64,000 nt of DNA. Source: Trileptium ribeirensis (taxonomy: Eukaryota; Nematoda; Enoplea; Enoplida; Thoracostomopsidae). The position numbers and the translations under genes were made by a program. Positions 60,575 to 64,000 of the stretch are shown here, piece after piece. The notes beneath the pieces are model-generated. The model saw only the letters and a list, made by a program, of their open reading frames with translations, was not told the origin of the DNA and ran no database searches. Each line of letters opens with the position of its first letter. Within the stretch, counting starts at the first letter, position 1. The DNA is taken from the NCBI GenBank assembly GCA_030248225.1, contig JASANE010024786.1, positions 1 through 64,000 on the forward strand, read 5' to 3'.

Positions 60575-61801
60575 GTTAGTTTACCTAATTTTAAACTTAA
60601 CATAAAGTCATATTTTGATTTTATCAGATTATTATACATTTCTATGTCGATACTGTTCGTTGGGGATGTTTTATGTTTAAGTGCCAAGTTCGTTATCAAA
60701 TATTTTCACAGGTTATCAACCACGAATAAGCTACATTTTGCATTTCTAAAAATTAGTTTTAAGTCTGATTTTGGCTACAAGCTTATATTACGCTTACACT
60801 TTTTTAGTTGTCACTGAGGTTTAATTGTGACACAAAATCGTGGCTTAGTGATTCCTGTGAGCACAAAAATATTGTTTCATATGGAGAGCTGCGCTATGTT
60901 TTGAGACTTTGTGAGCTAGGATAGACTATTCGCATTTGGCTATGGAACGCGCGTTGTAAGAAGGTTTTATCAATATATGAGACGTCTTCGTATATTAAAT
61001 TTTTGTCACATCAGTCAGGCTGTGAATTTGTTTTCGCACTTGTCACACTCTGCATTTATACATAGCTCCATGAAAGTAGTGCATTATTACCTACCTATGC
61101 AACAGGATAGAGCTACACAGTTTATTTATTAAGAGATATTTATTAAGTATGGTACAATTTCTGTCTCGGACGTTGTCGTCGAACCGTCCGTCAAAAACGA
61201 CGACGGACTTGCGATGCGAGACTAGAAGAAATTCTACTATGCCATAATTGGATGGCGTAACAATTAGTAGACAGCAGTGTCATATGATCATTATAGCAAG
61301 CAATGTTATTTGTGTACAACATAGGCAACACATAGCAATATATGAACATCACCAGCAACTTGATTATTTGTTTTAATTTGGTAAAATATTTGTTTTGCAC
61401 ATCGTTTTTATCGTCAGCCAGTACAATAGCCATAGTGCTATATTATAACACGACACGTCATTATAACGATAAAGAAATTACGTTTTTAAAGCCTCGTTTT
61501 CACGTTTGCATGGCCGATGTCAGTAAATTCCGGGTACCAGATTTTTCTTGTTTTCATATTAACCTTAGATTTATTTGTGAGTGCATATCGTAACCCTTTG
61601 TAGGCCTCTTATTATGCAATAATTTTATAGGGCCAAACGAGCACCATATATGTTTAATCGGACAAGTTATAAGCTGCTGTGACTCATTTCTCTTAAGAAA
61701 AACAACAAATCATACTCTATCTAGTAATCTTAATACTCAAAGCTTACTTCCCTACAGCAGAGATTGTTGAAAATAAATTTATATAAAGCACATATATCAA
61801 G
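60575..61801. other. Downstream of last DLG5 exon, nothing recognised
   Basis: AT-rich, presumably intron. Overlapping frames at 61191-61593 have no domain. No convincing next DLG5 exon needing one carried base was found. Confidence 0.4.
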
Positions 61802-62056
61802 TACAGTCGCGGCCAGAAATAACTGCAACCGAGATCGCAATCGATCGAAAATTCGTTTAATCGCAATCGATCGAAATGTCGTTTAATCGAAATTTTGCGA
61901 TGTTGCAATAAATTTATCTGATGTCGCAAAATTGGAAAACAGTCGAGATCGATCGAAATTTCATTTAATCGATAGAAATTTCGTGTAATCGAAATCGATC
62001 GAAACTTCGATCGATTTCTATTTATTATTTTGCACTTATTTCTGGCCGTGACTGTA
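61802..62056. mobile_element. Tc1/mariner-like MITE
   Basis: A 255-bp element whose ends TACAGTCGCGGCCAGAAATA and TATTTCTGGCCGTGACTGTA are inverted copies, beginning and ending with TA as expected for a TA target. The interior repeats ATCGATCGAAATTTCG and TCGTTTAATCGA. No coding capacity beyond a chance minus frame. A degraded relative is in both arms of the 5.5-kb inverted repeat (about 265-420 and 5060-5215). Confidence 0.85.
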
Positions 62057-62804
62057 CTGCATTGTTTAAGCACACAGTGCAATCTTTGGAAAAATTCAAA
62101 TTTATTTGTCGAATTGCAGTAATATTATCTTAAATTTAACGTAACCGCCCTTCCTACCGCGTGTATCCTTTCTTTATAGCTGTGATTAACGAATTCCAAA
62201 AAAGCTATTTGCTATATTAAATACATAAGTTGGATCTTTCCAAAAGTTTGGACTTGTAAATGTTGACGACAACAAACTGTAATTTCTCATTATTTGGTAA
62301 CCCTTTAGAGATGTTGTGTGGCATTTTGAAGAAAGAATACAGTTTTCCTTATAATTATTTTTACCAGTATACTCTATATTTTGCCGCTAATACGATTTAA
62401 AAGGACTAGCAATCGTGTAGTGGATGTTATTTTGTGCGAAGTTATTCGCTTGCATAGCTTCGTATGTCAATATACGGCCGTTTAACTTAATTCTAACGCT
62501 GCCCGACGGAACAACTGTTGACCTGTGCATACCAGACCACCGGTAGATTTATGTAGTTATGTTTGCTGTGATATCAGTTTATTTGTGGAGTAAAGGTTGC
62601 ACTCATTTTTGTACTAATATTCGCGCTAAAAATGGTCACATCAAGTTTCACACAATCTCATTGCCACTACAATAATTATTGACCGCTACTCGGTCGCAGT
62701 TTGTTCGTGGGAAGATATCATTTAGCTTTGAAACTTTATAATTTGCGCGTTGTTTATTCTCACGTAAAGCTACAATCAATAATTGTGTTAAGTACTGTAC
62801 ATAC
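62057..62804. other. No recognised gene
   Basis: AT-rich. A higher-GC patch near 62495-62545 (GCCCGACGGAACAACTGTTG to CACCG|GTAGAT) has a donor-like end but no acceptor in place, so I do not call an exon. Confidence 0.4.
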
Positions 62805-62970
62805 AGTACCCGCCAAAAATGCTGTCGCTCGCTTGACACTCGCTCGCGACTCGCTCGAAATAAATTGTTCTAAAAATAGAATTTCTATTAATTTAAATAG
62901 TTGGGAAATCTCGAGCGAGCCACCCGCTCGCGACTCGCTCGAAATGCGACGGTCATTTTTGGCGAGTACA
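62805..62970. mobile_element. Short palindromic MITE with CGCTCGCGACTCGCTCG motif
   Basis: Ends AGTACCCGCCAAAAAT (62805) and ATTTTTGGCGAGTACA (to 62970) form an inverted repeat, 14 of 16 matching. Inside, CGCTCGCGACTCGCTCGAAA occurs as direct copies at 62841 and 62925, with TCGAGCGAGCC in between. Confidence 0.75.
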
Positions 62971-63354
62971 TGTACATCTTGGAATATTCGGTACTAACAC
63001 TCACAATCATAGCTTGCACATTCTTTGCCTACTAATCTATTCTTGGTATGGTTATGAATGATTTTATATTGATTATTTAGTAGTTATTCAGAGTATTGCA
63101 GTACAGAAAACGTGAAAATGAGACTTAGACACTTCTTGCACGATACCAAAATTCTAACTTAAACATAGTGTCCGTGCAAGAAGTAGCTAACGACAATTAA
63201 GAAATTCGTGTTGCACCCCGAAGCTCTTAGCACGAAAATTATTGCCATACAAAGATGCGCCATGTACACTAATATATGTATGTGAAATATCAAAACTTTT
63301 CGTCCACTGTACAAAAAGTAGCCAAAAATTCAATAAAACATCATTTTTCTCGAA

Positions 63355-63935
63355 ATCAGTCTCAGAAAATAGTCATTTTACCCATATCCCTGAAAATTTT
63401 TTCGATTTCTTGATGTCCCAATGGTGTTGCGAAATTTTTTTTCTGAATATGGTCATATTTCGTAGCCCTGTGGGAGTTACGTTATAACGTTAGAAAAAAG
63501 AACATCTTAGAGCGGGGGTTCGTGGGGTGGCAGCCCCCGACTTAGGCTTAGTGTATGTTTCATATAAGAACCTTAGCTTAGGCTAAGACTAACGCTTAGA
63601 CTTAGTATATCGAGAGCGGCATGGCCTGCATTTTATTTTCAACTTTCTAACCATGGCGTAGATTTCAATAAACTGCACACCAATAGATTTCTGTCATTAA
63701 CCCGAAATGAACGGTAGCCAACATATTCCATTTTCCGAAGAAAAAATTTTTGGTTTCCCAAGGGGACCTCACAAAATCGAAAAAAAAATTTTTCTTGGAT
63801 GTGGGTACAATGAGTTTTCTGAGCCGCCTCATCGATCTGAGTCGATTGATACCAAAATCAGCTCTGTATGTTCAAAATTGACCAAATTCGGGCTGGGGAG
63901 GGACGCAAAAATCAATTGAACTTTAATCTTTGGAA
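63355..63935. mobile_element. Foldback family B, copy 2, centre inverted
   Basis: Same family as 13862-14611. The arms (ending GAAAAAAAATTTTTGG-like and TTCGGGCTGGGGAGG) are in the same arrangement, but the centre, including the GTTATAACGTTAGAAAAAAG and GGCTTAG motifs, is the reverse complement of that in copy 1. The inner frames have no known domain. Confidence 0.75.
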
Positions 63936-64000
63936 GAATAGGGCAAAAATAAAACGAAACCTTCATTCGAGATCTTACTAGTGTTTGACTATAATAGTAA

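Noticed and set aside
62495..62545. Next DLG5 exon
   Set aside because: Higher GC and a GTAGAT donor-like end, but no AG acceptor in the right place and no family match.

Overview
The window looks like nuclear DNA from an invertebrate animal. It is AT-rich and full of transposon remnants. It carries one large GT-AG-spliced gene on the plus strand, which I identify as DLG5 (discs large 5, a MAGUK scaffold protein) from coiled-coil, Ser/Asp-Trp-Glu and PDZ motifs. The coding exons keep many CpG dinucleotides, so the genome does not look strongly CpG-depleted. I cannot name the species or confidently the phylum.

Layout. Positions 1-5469 form a giant inverted repeat with 1.5-kb arms and a non-autonomous hAT element in its centre. 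Positions 5470-17800 hold no recognised gene; they contain a tRNA-like Pol III relic (about 5.84-5.92 kb), a foldback element (8.3-10.4 kb) and a second foldback family (13.9-14.6 kb). From 18095 to 60574 I can chain 17 DLG5 exons, each with an AG acceptor and a GT donor and with every junction in matching codon phase. Together they give about 1,145 codons: a Ser/Gln/Pro-rich N-terminal region, a long coiled coil, the conserved segment before PDZ1, PDZ1, PDZ2 and the start of the PDZ2-PDZ3 linker. The 5' end is unresolved near 17.8-18.05 kb. The 3' part expected from the family (PDZ3, PDZ4, SH3, guanylate kinase) must lie beyond the window.

The introns are where most mobile DNA sits. There are three copies of one hAT-like family with 8-bp target duplications, one of them nested in an older tandem repeat. 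There is a different hAT relic that still encodes a BED-type zinc finger, and a 2.9-kb foldback element whose interior is a 23-bp minisatellite that reverses orientation at the centre. There are also Tc1/mariner-like MITEs, a TIR element with a partial inverted copy, and a dispersed family built from ~175-bp tandem units. A 5'-truncated histone H3 gene fragment lies antisense in the 57.6-60.5 kb intron, next to a 56-bp direct duplication.

The most unusual structural point is that two foldback elements about 43 kb apart have unrelated outer arms but share the same internal minisatellite with the same polarity about the centre. No operon, CRISPR array, LTR retroelement or intact transposase gene was seen.
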